Source: an uncultured Pelagibacteraceae bacterium
Lineage (GTDB): Bacteria; Pseudomonadota; Alphaproteobacteria; Pelagibacterales; Pelagibacteraceae
Direction: 5' to 3'
DNA length: 60,621 bases
Assembly (NCBI GenBank): GCA_902514945.1
Contig: CABXSO010000004.1
Span: 1 to 60,621 of the forward strand
A program made the translations under genes and the position numbers. Every line of letters starts with the position of its first letter. Positions within the stretch are counted from its first letter, which is position 1. Below the pieces are notes generated by a model, which saw nothing but the letters and a program-made list of their open reading frames with translations, was not told the DNA's origin and did not search any database. Positions 52,448 to 60,621 of the stretch are shown here, in pieces.

Positions 52448-54787
52448 ATGACCAAGGTATTAAAAAATATTCTAGCGATATTACTTATTATTTCTTTAAT
52501 AGCTTTTATTGGGATTTTTGGGACTTTATGGACTTTTTCAAATAAAATTCCTGATTATAAATTCCTTAAAAGTTACAAACCACCTGTTTCAAGCAAAATG
52601 TATTCTGGCAATGGAGATTTAGTGGCTGATTTTTCACAAGAAAAACGAATATTTATACCTTATAGCGCGATCCCAGAAAAAGTAATCAATGCTTTCTTAT
52701 CTGCAGAGGATAAAAATTTTTTTTCTCACCCAGGAGTAGATGCCAAGGGTGTTCTTAGAGCAACAATCAATAATGCTAAAAACATCTTTACATCAAAAAG
52801 ACTAGAGGGAGCATCAACTATTACCCAACAAGTTGCCAAAAATTTTCTTCTTACAAATGAAGTGAGTATTAATCGAAAAATTAAAGAGGCAATTTTAGCT
52901 TTTAGAATTGAAAGAGCTCTCAATAAGGAGAGAATATTAGAGCTATATCTTAATCAAATCTATTTAGGAAGTGGTGCATATGGTATAGCTGCAGCTAGTT
53001 TAGAGTATTTTGATAAATCAATTAAGGAATTAGATTATGCAGAAGCAGCTGTACTAGCAGCTTTGCCGAAAGCACCAAGTAAATATAATCCTTATCGAAA
53101 TATTGAATTAACTAAATTTAGAAGAAACCTAGTTTTACAAAATCTTCATCAAAATGGATTTATAAATGTTACGAATTATGAAAATTTAAAAAATAAAAAT
53201 ATTGAATTAAAAAAAACTAAAAGAGTATATTTAGAGGACGCACAATATTATATTGAAGATGTTAGAAAAAATATTATTGAGAGACTCTCATATGAAAAAG
53301 TTTATAAGCAAGGATATAATATTAACACTCCAATTAATTTAAATCTACAAAAGATTGCTACTGTTTCATTAAGGAACGGCCTAGTAGCATATGATCAAAG
53401 AAAAGGATGGAGGGGACCAATAACAAATATTAGTTATGATGAAAATTGGGTTAAAAAAATAGACAAGAAATATTTATTGGAAAAATCTATTAATTGGAAA
53501 ATAGCAATAGTAAAAAAAATAAAAAAATTTGAGGTAATAATAGAAACCTTAGACAGAGTGAATGGTTTAATAAAATATAAAGATATAGCTTGGACACAAA
53601 AAGAATTTGAAAATTTATTAAGGGTTGGTGATGTAATATATGTAAAAAATTTAAAAGACAATATTTACAAACTCAAACAACTGCCAAAAATAAATGGGGG
53701 AATTGTAGTCATGGATCCATATACTGGCAGGGTATTAGCATTAAGTGGAGGATTTAGTTTTAAAAATAGCGAATTTAATAGAACTTCACAAGCTTTAAGA
53801 CAACCAGGATCCGCATTTAAGCCATTTGTTTATGCATTAGCTTTAGAGAAAAAATATACACCGTCGTCATTAGTGCTTGATGCCCCACTTGTTCTGGATC
53901 AAGGAGTTGATTTAAAAAAATGGAAACCAGAAAATTATGGTAAAAAATTTTATGGGCCATCAACATTGAGAGTTGGGCTTGAAAAATCAAGAAATTTAAT
54001 GACTGTTAGAATAGCCCAAAATTTAGGAATTGACGAGCTAGCAAGTTTTTCTAAAAGATTAAATATTTATCAAGATCCAGAAGAATTATTATCAATCTCA
54101 TTGGGATCAGCAGAAACCACTCTTTTAAATTTGACATCTGCCTATTCATCTTTTGTAAATGGAGGAAAATTGATAAGCCCAATAATCATAGATAGGATTC
54201 AGGATAGTGAAGGAAATACAATTATCAATAATGAAAATAGAAAATGTTCAAATTGTGAAAAAATTTCTTTCACCAGCAAAGACTATCCAGTAATTGAAGA
54301 TAATTACGAACAAATAATGTCAGAACAAACAGCTTATCAAATTACATCTATTTTAGAGGGTGTGATTAAAAGGGGTACAGGAAAAAAATTAAAAGATTTA
54401 AGATTAAATTTAGCTGGAAAAACTGGAACAACAAATGAAAACACAGATGCCTGGTTCGTAGGCTTTACATCAGATTTAGTTATTGGTGTGTATGTTGGTA
54501 TGGATAATCCAAAACCATTAGGCAAATATGAGACTGGTTCAAAAGCTGCGTTACCAATCTTTAGGGAATTTGTTGAAAAAGCCATAAAAAAATCAGATGC
54601 CAGACCTTTTAAAGTACCAAAGAAAATGACATTAATGGTTATTGATCCTTTGACAGGAGAAAAAGCAAAATTTAATTCAAAAAATACGATTATCGAGGCA
54701 TATAAAAGCTCAAATGTACTCAACGGAAAAGTTTTATACTCAGATAATAATAGATTAGATGCTAATAATATATTAGAGTTTTACTAA
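52448..54787 (+). CDS. mrcA: Penicillin-binding protein 1A (bifunctional transglycosylase/transpeptidase)
   Basis: A 779-residue class A PBP. A cytoplasmic start and one membrane helix (about 8-30) come first. GT51 motifs follow: SAEDKNFFSHPGVDAKG with the catalytic Glu, GASTITQQVAKN and RKIKEAILAFRIER. An OB-like insert (about 300-410) precedes the transpeptidase domain with QPGSAFKPF (catalytic Ser), SRN (KSRNLMTVR) and KTGTTNEN. It polymerises and cross-links peptidoglycan. Its TAA shares one base with the prfB ATG. Confidence 0.95.
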   Translation: MTKVLKNILAILLIISLIAFIGIFGTLWTFSNKIPDYKFLKSYKPPVSSKMYSGNGDLVADFSQEKRIFIPYSAIPEKVINAFLSAEDKNFFSHPGVDAKGVLRATINNAKNIFTSKRLEGASTITQQVAKNFLLTNEVSINRKIKEAILAFRIERALNKERILELYLNQIYLGSGAYGIAAASLEYFDKSIKELDYAEAAVLAALPKAPSKYNPYRNIELTKFRRNLVLQNLHQNGFINVTNYENLKNKNIELKKTKRVYLEDAQYYIEDVRKNIIERLSYEKVYKQGYNINTPINLNLQKIATVSLRNGLVAYDQRKGWRGPITNISYDENWVKKIDKKYLLEKSINWKIAIVKKIKKFEVIIETLDRVNGLIKYKDIAWTQKEFENLLRVGDVIYVKNLKDNIYKLKQLPKINGGIVVMDPYTGRVLALSGGFSFKNSEFNRTSQALRQPGSAFKPFVYALALEKKYTPSSLVLDAPLVLDQGVDLKKWKPENYGKKFYGPSTLRVGLEKSRNLMTVRIAQNLGIDELASFSKRLNIYQDPEELLSISLGSAETTLLNLTSAYSSFVNGGKLISPIIIDRIQDSEGNTIINNENRKCSNCEKISFTSKDYPVIEDNYEQIMSEQTAYQITSILEGVIKRGTGKKLKDLRLNLAGKTGTTNENTDAWFVGFTSDLVIGVYVGMDNPKPLGKYETGSKAALPIFREFVEKAIKKSDARPFKVPKKMTLMVIDPLTGEKAKFNSKNTIIEAYKSSNVLNGKVLYSDNNRLDANNILEFY

Positions 54788-55879
54788 TGGATGATAATTA
54801 TTTAATTATAAAAAAAGAGATAGAAAAAATCAATCAAAGAGTAAAGGAGTACCTTTGAAAAAAATGATATTTTTTCAAAATTAGATATTCTTAAAAAAAA
54901 AATGCTTGATGCTAATTTTTGGCATGACAAAGCAAAATCTCAAAAAATATTAAAAGAAAAAAAGCTTTTTGAAGATCTTACAAATTCTTATAAAAATTCC
55001 ACTGATCAATTAAAAGATTTAAATGATCTATATATCTTAGCAAGTGATGAAAATAATTTAAGTGTAAAAAATGATATTTTTGAAAATATCAAAGAATTAA
55101 AAAAAAAAGTTAAAAAAAACGAAATTAAATGTTTTCTATCAAACGAAGCAGATTCATTTGATTGCTACGTAGAAATTCATGCAGGTGCTGGAGGTACAGA
55201 GAGCCAGGATTGGGCTGACATGTTGAGAAAAATGTATATTAAATGGTCTGATCATAAAAATTATAAGTGTAATTTGATTAGTGAACATAAAGGAGATGAA
55301 GCTGGAATAAAATCCTCAACGATTAAAATTCAAGGTGAATATGTATTTGGATGGTTAAAAAAAGAATCTGGTATACACCGATTGGTACGTATATCACCAT
55401 TTGACTCTGGAGCAAGACGGCACACAAGTTTTGCAAGTATTTGGGTGTACCCAGTAGTTGATGAAAACTTGAAAATAGAAATATCAGATAATGATTTGAG
55501 AATCGACACCTATCGTTCTAGCGGAGCAGGTGGACAACATGTTAACACTACAGATAGCGCAGTTAGAATAACTCATTTACCAACAAAAATAGTAGTTCAA
55601 TGTCAAAATGAAAGATCCCAGCACAAAAATAAAGAAACATGCATGAACATGCTTAAAGCGAGACTTTACGATTTCGAGATAAAAAAAAAGGATGAATTAA
55701 ATCAAAATAATGAAGCATCTAAAGCTGACATAGGATGGGGACATCAAATAAGATCATATGTGCTACAACCTTATAGATTAATTAAAGACAACCGGACAAA
55801 TTATGAAAGTACAAATCCAGAAAAAGTTTTAAATGGAGATCTAGATGAATTTTTAGAGGAGTCTTTATATCAAGCTTAA
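54787..55879 (+). CDS. prfB: Peptide chain release factor 2, expressed by programmed +1 frameshift
   Basis: The gene begins at the ATG at 54787 (sharing one base with the mrcA stop). It encodes 23 codons to CTT TGA at 54853-54858; a +1 shift at that point restores the main frame (from GAA at 54857) for 340 further codons, 363 residues in all. RISPFDSGARRH contains the SPF motif that reads UGA, and SSGAGGQHVN the peptidyl-tRNA hydrolysing GGQ. It terminates translation at UGA and UAA. The next gene overlaps by one base. Confidence 0.95.
54844..54858 (+). promoter_or_regulatory. prfB: Programmed +1 frameshift site of prfB (internal Shine-Dalgarno, CTT slip codon, TGA stop)
   Basis: AAGGAG lies three bases before CTT TGA, the same layout as the E. 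coli signal (AGGGGG TAT CTT TGA). When RF2 is scarce the ribosome pauses at TGA and slips +1, which makes expression self-regulated. Confidence 0.93.
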
Positions 55880-58074
55880 TGAAAAAAATTTTTTATAGAT
55901 CATTAATTTTAATTTTTTTAGGTATTTTTGGTTTTACTATCTATTTAAGTACAATAGGCGTTAAAACAGACAGATTTAATAATCAAATATCGGCAAAAGT
56001 AAAAAAAATAAATAGTCAGTTAGAATTGGAGCTTAATGAGATAGGAATTTTTCTGGATTTATTTGAATTACAGTTAAGGATTAAAACTATTGGTGCAAAT
56101 CTTAAAAATAAAGATGAAACAATAAATTTTGAAAGTATTAGTTCTAATATTGATATTAAAAAAATAATTAATGGTCAATTCACTCCAACTGAATTGAATA
56201 TTTCAACAAGATCAATAGAAATAAAAAAGATAATTTCATTTCTAAGATCAATTGAAAATAATCCACAATTATTCATTTTAGAAAAATTTGTTAAAAAAGG
56301 GTATTTAATTGCGGATATTATTTTGAAATTTGACGAACAAGGAAAATTAAAAGAAAACTATATTATTAAAGGACTAGTTAAAGATGGTGAAATAAAAAAA
56401 ATCAGAAATTTTAATCTATCAAAAATAAATTTTTTGTTTAATTTAAAAAAGAATTTTTTTGATTTTAACGATATCCAACTGTCTTTAAATAATAAAAGTA
56501 TTTTACTTCCAAAATTAAATATTAGAAATAAACAAGATAAATTTTTAATTTCGGGAAAAAATATTAATAATGACATTTTTTTAAAAGAAAATGAAATATA
56601 TCAATTTTTAAACAAGGATTTTTTTCCAGGCATCATCTCAAGTGAATTTAGCTTAGATAATAATTTCTCATTTTTAATTGATAAAAAATATCGAATAAAA
56701 GATTTAAAAATTGACGCAAATTTAAATCTAAAAAAGATGAATTTTTCTAATAAAATTAGTTTAAAAAAATACTTGCCAGAGATAAATGATGAATTAATTT
56801 TAACAAATCAAAAAATCCAAATACAATACAATAAAAATTTTCTCAGCGTCAAAGGTAAAGGAAATATAATTTTACAAAAAGAAGTTGATGATATTGAGTA
56901 TGATCTAATAAAATCTAAAAAAGACTTAAAATTTAATACTTCTATAAAGATTAAAAAAAATCCGGTAAATTTAAGTGTTTTAAATTTTCAAAAAGATATA
57001 AACTCTAATCTGGAAATAAGTTTAGCCGGTAATAAGAACCTAATATCAAAAGAAATATTATTAAAAAAGATTTTACTCAAAGAAAAAAATAACATTTTCG
57101 AATTAAACGACTTAAGATTATCAAAAGATAAAAAAATTGAATCTATAAATAGAATTGATTTGGACTATTATGATATGGATAAATTAAGAAATAAGTTGTT
57201 AATTTCAAGAAAAAGTAGAGAATATAATTTAGTTTCCAAAAGTTTTAATGCTTCCAAAATAATAGATGATTTACTAAAACCTGAAAAAAATTTAGAAAAT
57301 AAAAAAAATTTATTAAGTAATTTTAAATTAAATATTAAAATCAATGAAACATTTTTAGATAAAGATCACGTAATAGATGACTTAAATGGATATTTGTATT
57401 TTAAAAATGGTATGATAACTGAGGCCAACCTAGACTCTTTTTTTTCAAAAAATGAAAAAATTAAACTTACAATAAAGTCTTTTCCAAACGAAAAAATTAC
57501 AACGTTTTTTTCAGATGTAGCGAAACCTTTTGTAAATAGGTATGAATTTATTAAAGGCTTTGAAGAAGGTAATTTAAATTTTTATTCTGTAAAAAAAAAT
57601 GATATTTCAGACTCAAAATTAGTTATCGACAATTTTAAAGTCCAAGAAGTCCCCGCTTTAGCAAAATTGCTTACACTAGCTTCTCTTCAAGGTATAGCTG
57701 ATTTATTAACTGGTGAGGGAATAAGGTTTTCAGACTTTGAAATGACTTTTACCAACAAGAATAATTTATTAAGAATTGAGGAACTTTATGCAATTGGTCC
57801 AGCGATTTCAATTTTAATGGATGGTTATATCCAGAAAAATGAACTGGTAAGTCTCAGAGGAACCTTAGTGCCTGCTACCACAATAAATAGAACAATTTCG
57901 TCTATTCCTTTAATTGGTAAAATTTTAGTTGGAAAAAAAGTTGGCGAAGGTGTTTTTGGTGTCAGCTTTAAAATTAAAGGACCTCCAAAAAAACTAAAAA
58001 CCACTGTAAATCCTGTTAAGACTTTGACGCCGAGGTTCATAACAAGAACTATTGAAAAATTAAAAAAAAATTAA
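55879..58074 (+). CDS. AsmA-like/DUF3971 envelope protein
   Basis: A 731-residue protein with one N-terminal membrane helix (about 8-25) and a long, beta-rich body. The C-terminal ~150 residues (VQEVPALAKLLTLASLQGIADLL, GIRFSDFEMTF, then YAIGPAISILMDGYI) are the conserved AsmA-like C-terminal region of YhdP-type proteins. These bridge the periplasm and are linked to lipid transport to the outer membrane. It overlaps prfB by 1 bp and converges on tyrS with a 4-bp overlap. The middle is poorly conserved and Lys/Asn/Ile-rich. Confidence 0.82.
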   Translation: MKKIFYRSLILIFLGIFGFTIYLSTIGVKTDRFNNQISAKVKKINSQLELELNEIGIFLDLFELQLRIKTIGANLKNKDETINFESISSNIDIKKIINGQFTPTELNISTRSIEIKKIISFLRSIENNPQLFILEKFVKKGYLIADIILKFDEQGKLKENYIIKGLVKDGEIKKIRNFNLSKINFLFNLKKNFFDFNDIQLSLNNKSILLPKLNIRNKQDKFLISGKNINNDIFLKENEIYQFLNKDFFPGIISSEFSLDNNFSFLIDKKYRIKDLKIDANLNLKKMNFSNKISLKKYLPEINDELILTNQKIQIQYNKNFLSVKGKGNIILQKEVDDIEYDLIKSKKDLKFNTSIKIKKNPVNLSVLNFQKDINSNLEISLAGNKNLISKEILLKKILLKEKNNIFELNDLRLSKDKKIESINRIDLDYYDMDKLRNKLLISRKSREYNLVSKSFNASKIIDDLLKPEKNLENKKNLLSNFKLNIKINETFLDKDHVIDDLNGYLYFKNGMITEANLDSFFSKNEKIKLTIKSFPNEKITTFFSDVAKPFVNRYEFIKGFEEGNLNFYSVKKNDISDSKLVIDNFKVQEVPALAKLLTLASLQGIADLLTGEGIRFSDFEMTFTNKNNLLRIEELYAIGPAISILMDGYIQKNELVSLRGTLVPATTINRTISSIPLIGKILVGKKVGEGVFGVSFKIKGPPKKLKTTVNPVKTLTPRFITRTIEKLKKN

Positions 58075-59297
58075 ACTTTTTCAACTTTAATATGTCTCTT
58101 TTTCCCTAAAGATAACTTTATAATGTTTTTTTCAAAAAGTTTTTCGTTTACAATTAATTTTTCGTCATTAATAGTTTTGTTATTAATTTTCACACCGTTA
58201 GCTTTAATCAGTCGTCTTATTTCACTTTTAGAGTTTTCTAATTTTGATAAAATCACTAAATCAACAATATCTAAATTGTTTAATTGGTTTTTATCAACAT
58301 AAATAGATGGTAAGGCAGAACCAAGTGAATTTTCAGAAAATGTTTTTTTCGCAGTTTCCTCACATTTTTTAGCCTCGTTATCCCCATGAAGCATAGATGT
58401 TGTTTCATTTGCAAGTATAATTTTTTGTTTGTTAATTTCCTCATGTTTAATTTTTTCAATATTTTCAATACTTAAATCAGTAAAAAATTTAATAAATTTT
58501 AAAACATCTCTATCGTCAATATTTCTCCAAAACTGCCAATAGTCATAAGGAGATAAAAATTTCTTATCAAGCCAAATAGCACCCGTTTCGGTTTTACCCA
58601 TTTTTGCACCGGAGGCTAAAGTAATTAAAGGGGTAGTTAATCCATACACCTGATTATTTGAATACTTTTTTATTAAATCAATACCATTAACAATATTTCC
58701 CCATTGGTCAGAGCCACCAATTTGTAATAAACAATTTTCTTTCTTATTTAGCTCTAAAAAATCATAAGCTTGTAAAATCATATAATTAAATTCCATATAA
58801 CTAAGGGACTGCTCTCTTTCCAATCTAGTTTTTACACTTTCAAATGTTAACATTTTATTAATTGTAAAATGCTTTCCTATATCCCTTAAAAAGGAAATAT
58901 ATTTAAGGTTTTTTAACCACTCAAAATTGTTAACAAATATCGGTCTGGTGTTTTTATCTTCACTTTCCAAAAATTTTTTTAAAATTTTTTTTATATTCTT
59001 TGAATTTTTTTCAATTTCATCTTCATTTAAAATTTTACGAGTTTTATCTTTACCAGAGGGATCTCCAATTCTAGTAGTACCCCCACCTAATAAAACTATT
59101 GGTTGATGTCCATATTTTTGAAGCAATCTTAAACACATTATTTGCAAAAGACTTCCGACATGTAAACTTTCGGCGGTACAATCAAAACCAACATAGGCTT
59201 TTATCTTTTTTTTATCCAACAAGTAGGACAATTCATTATCATCTGTGCATTGGTAGAAAAAACCTCTATCTTTAAATTCTTTTAAAAATTTATTCAT
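58071..59297 (-). CDS. tyrS: Tyrosyl-tRNA synthetase
   Basis: A 408-residue TyrRS. YVGFDCTAESLHVGSLLQI is the HIGH-type motif, GGSDQWGNIVNGIDLI the tyrosine site and AKMGKTETGAIWL the KMSKS-type loop. A C-terminal S4 domain (SEIRRLIKANGVKINNKTI) binds tRNA. The length fits the bacterial TyrZ-like long type. It is divergent from anmK with 41 bp between the starts. Confidence 0.96.
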   Translation of the reverse strand: MNKFLKEFKDRGFFYQCTDDNELSYLLDKKKIKAYVGFDCTAESLHVGSLLQIMCLRLLQKYGHQPIVLLGGGTTRIGDPSGKDKTRKILNEDEIEKNSKNIKKILKKFLESEDKNTRPIFVNNFEWLKNLKYISFLRDIGKHFTINKMLTFESVKTRLEREQSLSYMEFNYMILQAYDFLELNKKENCLLQIGGSDQWGNIVNGIDLIKKYSNNQVYGLTTPLITLASGAKMGKTETGAIWLDKKFLSPYDYWQFWRNIDDRDVLKFIKFFTDLSIENIEKIKHEEINKQKIILANETTSMLHGDNEAKKCEETAKKTFSENSLGSALPSIYVDKNQLNNLDIVDLVILSKLENSKSEIRRLIKANGVKINNKTINDEKLIVNEKLFEKNIIKLSLGKKRHIKVEKV

Positions 59298-59338
59298 ATG
59301 CTTATAGTTCTACAATATACAAATTTTATTAAAAAAAA

Positions 59339-60493
59339 ATGATTATGAAAAAAAAGATATATACATCTCTTGGATTGATGAGTGGCACATCTATGGATGG
59401 TGTAGATTTATCAGTAATAAAATCAGATGGATATGATCAATTTTCTAGTATTTTAAACATTTATCGAGAGTTTGACAATGATCTTTATAAACAATTAATC
59501 GACTCAAGAGATAAGATATCAAGCGCAGAAGATCTTAAAATTTATTCAGATGATTTGAAAAATTTAGAAAAAAAATTTACTTTATTTAATGCCAAAATCA
59601 TCAATGATGTAATGCAAAATATTGATGAGGAAATTGATTTGATTGGTTTCCATGGTCAAACAATTTTTCATAATTCGAAAATAAAAATTTCAAAGCAATT
59701 AGGGGACGGAAAATTGCTATCTAGCTTAGTAAAAAAGATAGTTGTAAATAATTTTAGGCAAAATGATCTTAATCATGATGGGCAAGGCGCTCCGTTAACT
59801 CCTATATTTCATTATTTAATTTCAAAAATTATAAAAAATAATTTTAAGATAGATTATCCTCTAAGTTTAGTAAATATAGGTGGCATTACAAACGTCACTC
59901 AAATTAAAGATGCATTAAACGATTTAAATCAAAATTTTTTTGCTTATGATATTGCTCCAGGAAACTGTTTAATAGATGAATGGGTAAGAATGCATGTTAA
60001 TACGAATTACGACAAAAATGGAAATTACGCGAGCAACGGAAAAATAGATAAATTAATTTTAAATCAAGCAATCGATAATTTTGAGCTAAAATCATTTAAT
60101 AAGTCATTAGACGTTAAGGATTTTGACTTATCGTTTGCAAAAGGTTTATCATTTGAGGATGGTTGTGCAACGTTAACAAAATTTACAGCTTTTCTAATTT
60201 CAAATGGTCTTGAAAAAATAAGTAAAAAAAATAATATTTCTTTAAATAATATTATTTTATGTGGTGGTGGTAGAAAAAATATTTTTTTAATTAAATCTAT
60301 TAGAGAATTTTTAAAGAATGATAATTTTGATATAGAGGAAATAGATAATTATAATTTTGATGGTAATTTTATTGAGTCACAAGCTTTTGCATTTTTAGCA
60401 ATTAGATCGTACTTAGATTTACCTATTTCATTTCCAAACACCACAAGGTGCAAAGAAGCTATTTCAGGAGGTGAAATTCAAAAAAATTTCTAG
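59339..60493 (+). CDS. anmK: Anhydro-N-acetylmuramic acid kinase
   Basis: A 384-residue AnmK. LGLMSGTSMDGVDLSVIK is the diagnostic N-terminal motif, IGFHGQTIFH and NNFRQNDLNHDGQGAPLTP follow, and LVNIGGITNVT and ILCGGGRKN are the ASKHA ATP-binding elements. It phosphorylates and opens anhydroMurNAc during peptidoglycan recycling. Met3 (59345) is an alternative start. Its place beside tyrS is common in alphaproteobacteria. The 3' end overlaps the next, convergent gene by 4 bp. Confidence 0.95.
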   Translation: MIMKKKIYTSLGLMSGTSMDGVDLSVIKSDGYDQFSSILNIYREFDNDLYKQLIDSRDKISSAEDLKIYSDDLKNLEKKFTLFNAKIINDVMQNIDEEIDLIGFHGQTIFHNSKIKISKQLGDGKLLSSLVKKIVVNNFRQNDLNHDGQGAPLTPIFHYLISKIIKNNFKIDYPLSLVNIGGITNVTQIKDALNDLNQNFFAYDIAPGNCLIDEWVRMHVNTNYDKNGNYASNGKIDKLILNQAIDNFELKSFNKSLDVKDFDLSFAKGLSFEDGCATLTKFTAFLISNGLEKISKKNNISLNNIILCGGGRKNIFLIKSIREFLKNDNFDIEEIDNYNFDGNFIESQAFAFLAIRSYLDLPISFPNTTRCKEAISGGEIQKNF

Positions 60494-60621
60494 TATAAGG
60501 CTGTTTCTTTTTTAATATACTTAATTACAGTATTTGCTAATTCATACTCACTTTTCGTGAAAAAATGATTAGCATCAGGGATACTTTCAAATTCAACTTT
60601 TATACCTTTTTGTGCTCTTAA
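60490..60621 (-). CDS. Alpha/beta hydrolase, C-terminal end (truncated by window edge)
   Basis: The minus-strand frame is open from the window edge to TAG at 60490. The 43 residues include KVEFESIPDANHFF followed by ANTVIKYIKK. The I-PDANHFF pattern is the typical end of alpha/beta hydrolases (COG2945 type), with the catalytic His inside (DANHFF). The rest lies outside the window, so this is only a fragment. Confidence 0.6.
   Translation of the reverse strand, partial: LRAQKGIKVEFESIPDANHFFTKSEYELANTVIKYIKKETALY

Noticed and set aside
1..60621. tRNA, rRNA, IS elements, CRISPR arrays, phage genes, integration sites
   Set aside because: I looked for cloverleaf-sized GC-richer patches, repeated spacers, terminal inverted repeats and transposase motifs and saw none. 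A tRNA or covariance-model scan would be needed to exclude a small RNA.

Overview
The window looks like a piece of an SAR11-type (Pelagibacterales, Alphaproteobacteria) genome. By eye the DNA is extremely AT-rich, roughly 30% G+C or less. Genes are packed end to end, proteins are rich in Lys, Ile and Asn, and there is almost no intergenic DNA. Diagnostic content and order are alphaproteobacterial: NDUFA12-like and DUF2155 genes beside accC-accB-aroQ, a DUF2066 gene beside an Hda-type gene, lptF-lptG-lptD-surA-pdxA-rsmA, and a GshA of the plant/alphaproteobacterial type. I see no rRNA, tRNA, IS element, prophage, CRISPR array or plasmid function, and no gap above 300 bases. The longest gene-free stretches are about 200, 150 and 115 bases (13054-13250, 16045-16194, 46528-46641), and I recognise nothing in them.

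Region by region. 1-2555: the 3' part of a 3-hydroxyacyl-CoA dehydrogenase/enoyl-CoA hydratase fusion, a membrane-anchored cyclophilin and a secreted zincin-like protein. 2597-15281: the most metabolic and accessory part. It holds an agmatinase-family ureohydrolase, an aldehyde dehydrogenase, glutaredoxin, a TIGR03643 protein, an SDR, TspO, an FAD amine-oxidase-like protein, a 2OG-Fe(II) oxygenase, SelO, exported MsrA, NAD-formate dehydrogenase, an HPP membrane protein, a NifU/SufU-like scaffold, an EamA transporter and a glycine-amidinotransferase-like enzyme. 15283-21827: a charged coiled-coil protein, Cmk, an MFS and an EamA transporter, GshB, GshA and an HD-domain protein. 21831-28817: purF, cvpA, an RND/MMPL exporter, dnaB, rplI, rpsR and rpsF, all on the minus strand. 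28904-31497: fabD-fabG-acpP-gmk. 31492-38678: the outer-membrane/LPS export operon lptF-lptG-lptD-surA-pdxA-rsmA. 38724-46527: pepA, ndk, purN, purM, DUF2066, hda, aspS and a stand-alone NrdJ C-terminal-like protein. 46642-60621: NDUFA12, DUF2155, accC-accB-aroQ, thiS-thiG, an RNase E/G, mrcA, prfB (with programmed +1 frameshift), an AsmA-like protein, tyrS, anmK and the tail of an alpha/beta hydrolase.

How it fits together. Most of the window is core housekeeping: fatty-acid initiation, purine synthesis, translation, replication, LPS export, peptidoglycan synthesis and recycling, and glutathione synthesis. The 2.6-15.3 kb part suggests handling of guanidino/amino compounds and C1 units (amidinotransferase, ureohydrolase, ALDH, FAD oxidase, formate dehydrogenase), although a shared pathway is inference only. 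The points most worth a second look are: the prfB frameshift; a thiG with no ATG/GTG/TTG start; an RNase E/G without its zinc-link cysteines; the orphan NrdJ C-terminal domain; an HD protein that keeps diiron-type ligands; a start codon held in a hairpin loop; and twelve convergent junctions with 14-bp overlap to 9-bp gap, leaving no room for intrinsic terminators. I found no clear multi-gene system that is wholly new.
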